Source of the DNA: Lumnitzera littorea
Taxonomy: Eukaryota > Streptophyta > Magnoliopsida > Myrtales > Combretaceae
Direction of reading: 5' to 3'
Length of the DNA: 64,000 bases
NCBI GenBank assembly: GCA_024138015.1
Contig: JAMXBB010000003.1
Coordinates: forward strand, 79,407,644-79,471,643
The translations under genes were made by a program, and so were the position numbers. Positions 62,267 to 64,000 of the stretch are shown one piece after another. A model generated the notes under the pieces. The model saw only the letters and a list, made by a program, of their open reading frames with translations. It did no database searches and had not been told where the DNA came from. How positions within the stretch are numbered: position 1 is the stretch's first letter; each line of letters opens with the position of its first letter.

Positions 62267-64000
62267 AGACGTCCATCTTGGTAAGGATAACCTTTAATGT
62301 GGTTCTAATGACCTTCAAGGGCTTCCATGCTATGTTTTAGTAGAATTGAGTCGAATCTCTAAAGCACCAACCTCTTGACCTAATGTAGTACAGGTACATC
62401 AATCTGAGCTCCTAACTACTTCCTTTGTTCTATGCTATCTATCAGGGTTAGCGAACCTTCTAAAGACTTGAACATTATTTTCACCTAAAGATAAATTGAA
62501 TATTTCTTTGCACTTTTGCTAAAGCATCCTACCTAGGTACGATAGATGTCCTACTTTGTGAATCCTAAGGACAATTATCTAACATTATTCTTTTTGTCTT
62601 TTCACCACTTTATCCTTTTAGGTTATGTCTAGGGTTGTGTATTAATCTCTTTTTTTTTGTATATTTTACCCTTTAGAATTTTCCTTTGTCGTATAAACCC
62701 TAATAGGTAAGTGTATAGGGCCCTGAACTTACGATGGCCTAATGAAGTCTTCAATTATTGAATATATACCTAATAATTCAAAGAATTTTCTCTTGAACAT
62801 TACAACTCTTATCTACTCTTTTAGCAAGAGTGGTGGTGAGTGACCCTGGTGAATGTGTAATATCAAGTGTTCACTAAGTCATACAGTACTTGTTGATGTG
62901 TAATTTCTAGTAGCTTGTGGATTTTGTTAAACCCATTTACGTTCTTTCACTTGAGTGATTGTTTTCAATACCCTCATATGCCTTAACCTCGAGGCGTATC
63001 ATTATTGTTATTAAGGTAGAATTTTGAGAAGGGAAGCTGTGAGTTGAAGTAGGTATTATAAGAATTTCACCAATCTAATGCAAGAAGTGAGAAATCTTCC
63101 TTATATTATTTTGGTTACAAAACTCATATTAGATACATGTTACATGGACTCATCCTCTGATTATCCCTTTTATTTTGCATTCGAAGGATTTTTTTAATCC
63201 CAATTCAATTCCTTTTAACTAAGCATAATTTTATTGGTAGTTGAAAAAAACCTTGCTCTTTTGATGGATCAAGGCTAATCCATAACGTTTTCATTTTTAG
63301 GGTGGTGGTGAGAATGAACCTTACTCTTTTGAGGAATTAAGGCTAATTCTTACCAATCTATTTACCAAATTCCTTTAGTTGGTAGTAGGAAAAAACCTTG
63401 CTGATGTAACAGACTAAAGTCGATCTTTACAAACTTATAAATTTCTTCTCATTTTAATTGTTACTTTTGCCTACAACTAGTTTGATTATTGGGAGACCTT
63501 CTAAAGATAAATCTCATTTGTTTATCCAACTTTGAAAATTTTTCCAAGAAAATAGGAATAGATAACTATCTTGAATTAAGTTTAGAAATGTAAATAACTA
63601 GTTCTTAACCTATCAATATCTATCATGATCCTGAGTCTAACTCTAAATTTAAATAATAGGGAACTTTAGATTATAGGGATTTAATTTCTCTAATTTAGCA
63701 AATTGAACTAAGGTCATAAAGAACTAGGGTGGATTTTGAAAAAAAAAAAAATTACTAAAAGTTGAAACTAACAAAACTAAAGAAAACTAAAGTATATGGT
63801 ATTTAATCAAGACATGCTCATATATATATATATATATATATACACGCGCGCACACGCGCTTAGGTCTCTTCAACTCCTCCTCTACTCTACCCCCTAAACA
63901 CACCTTAGTTGTACACTATCCCCATTGTATATTATCATGAAAGTGCAATATAACTGAAAAGGGAAAAAGAGAGTAAAAGGTAATTGAAACTTCCCTAGTT
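62267..64000. other. repeat-derived DNA, no recognisable gene
   Basis: From about 62276 to 62900 it resembles an LTR plus leader: the text gagtggtggtgagtgaccc near 62850 recurs at about 32400 after another LTR-like stretch. The remainder is AT-rich with no protein-like frame. Near 63480-63660 some short blocks resemble the first kilobase of the window. The very end (about 63960-64000) resembles 3020-3060. Confidence 0.4.
63820..63860. repeat. (TA)n followed by a CG/CA alternating run
   Basis: About twelve TA units are followed by acacgcgcgcacacgcgc, an alternating purine-pyrimidine stretch. Such runs can adopt left-handed (Z) DNA under supercoiling; that is general knowledge, not shown here. 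Confidence 0.85.

Overview
The window looks like nuclear DNA of a flowering plant, probably a eudicot. It is AT-rich and dominated by decayed retrotransposons, and it carries one gene that appears intact: an R2R3-MYB transcription factor at 15885-17738 (+) with two introns in the positions usual for plant MYBs. I see no bacterial, organellar or CRISPR features and no complete tRNA or rRNA gene.

Layout. 1-8.8 kb: AT-rich repeat DNA, an Athila-like gag/protease remnant (-), then a second Ty3/gypsy gag-protease remnant (-) with its primer-binding site and 5' LTR. 9.65-10.96 kb: the 3' end of a LINE (+), with zinc-finger-like linker, RNase H and poly(A). 10.98-15.05 kb: two direct repeats of about 1.2 kb bracketing a copia-like gag remnant; the second repeat ends about 200 bp before the likely MYB promoter. 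15.2-17.75 kb: MYB promoter, leader and gene. 18.6-19.25 kb: a LINE RNase H pseudogene (-). 22.8-24.8 kb: a tandem repeat of about 120 bp, then an 18-bp minisatellite. 26.8-31.7 kb: a Tat/Ogre-like gag-protease remnant (-) interrupted by a long LTR-like repeat (copy A). 31.7-36.4 kb: a nearly full-length but broken Ty3/gypsy gag-pol (+). 36.4-39.3 kb: LINE ORF2 (-). 48.2-52.3 kb: copy B of the long LTR-like repeat. 52.4-54.3 kb: LINE ORF1 (-). 56.3-58.1 kb: LTR, primer-binding site and gag of another gypsy element (+). 58.25-62.26 kb: a structurally complete LTR retrotransposon with both LTRs, a TSD (GTATA) and a primer-binding site, but only gag and protease inside.

All retroelement coding regions carry stops, frameshifts or lost catalytic residues. 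The MYB gene is the only likely source of a functional protein. The best-supported discovery is the gag-protease-only element at 58.25-62.26 kb. The other notable points are the duplicated DNA next to the MYB promoter, the 18-bp minisatellite, a W-box cluster inside LTR copy B, and the nesting of elements. I found no convincing evidence for a wholly new biological system. Boundaries given in round numbers were judged by eye.
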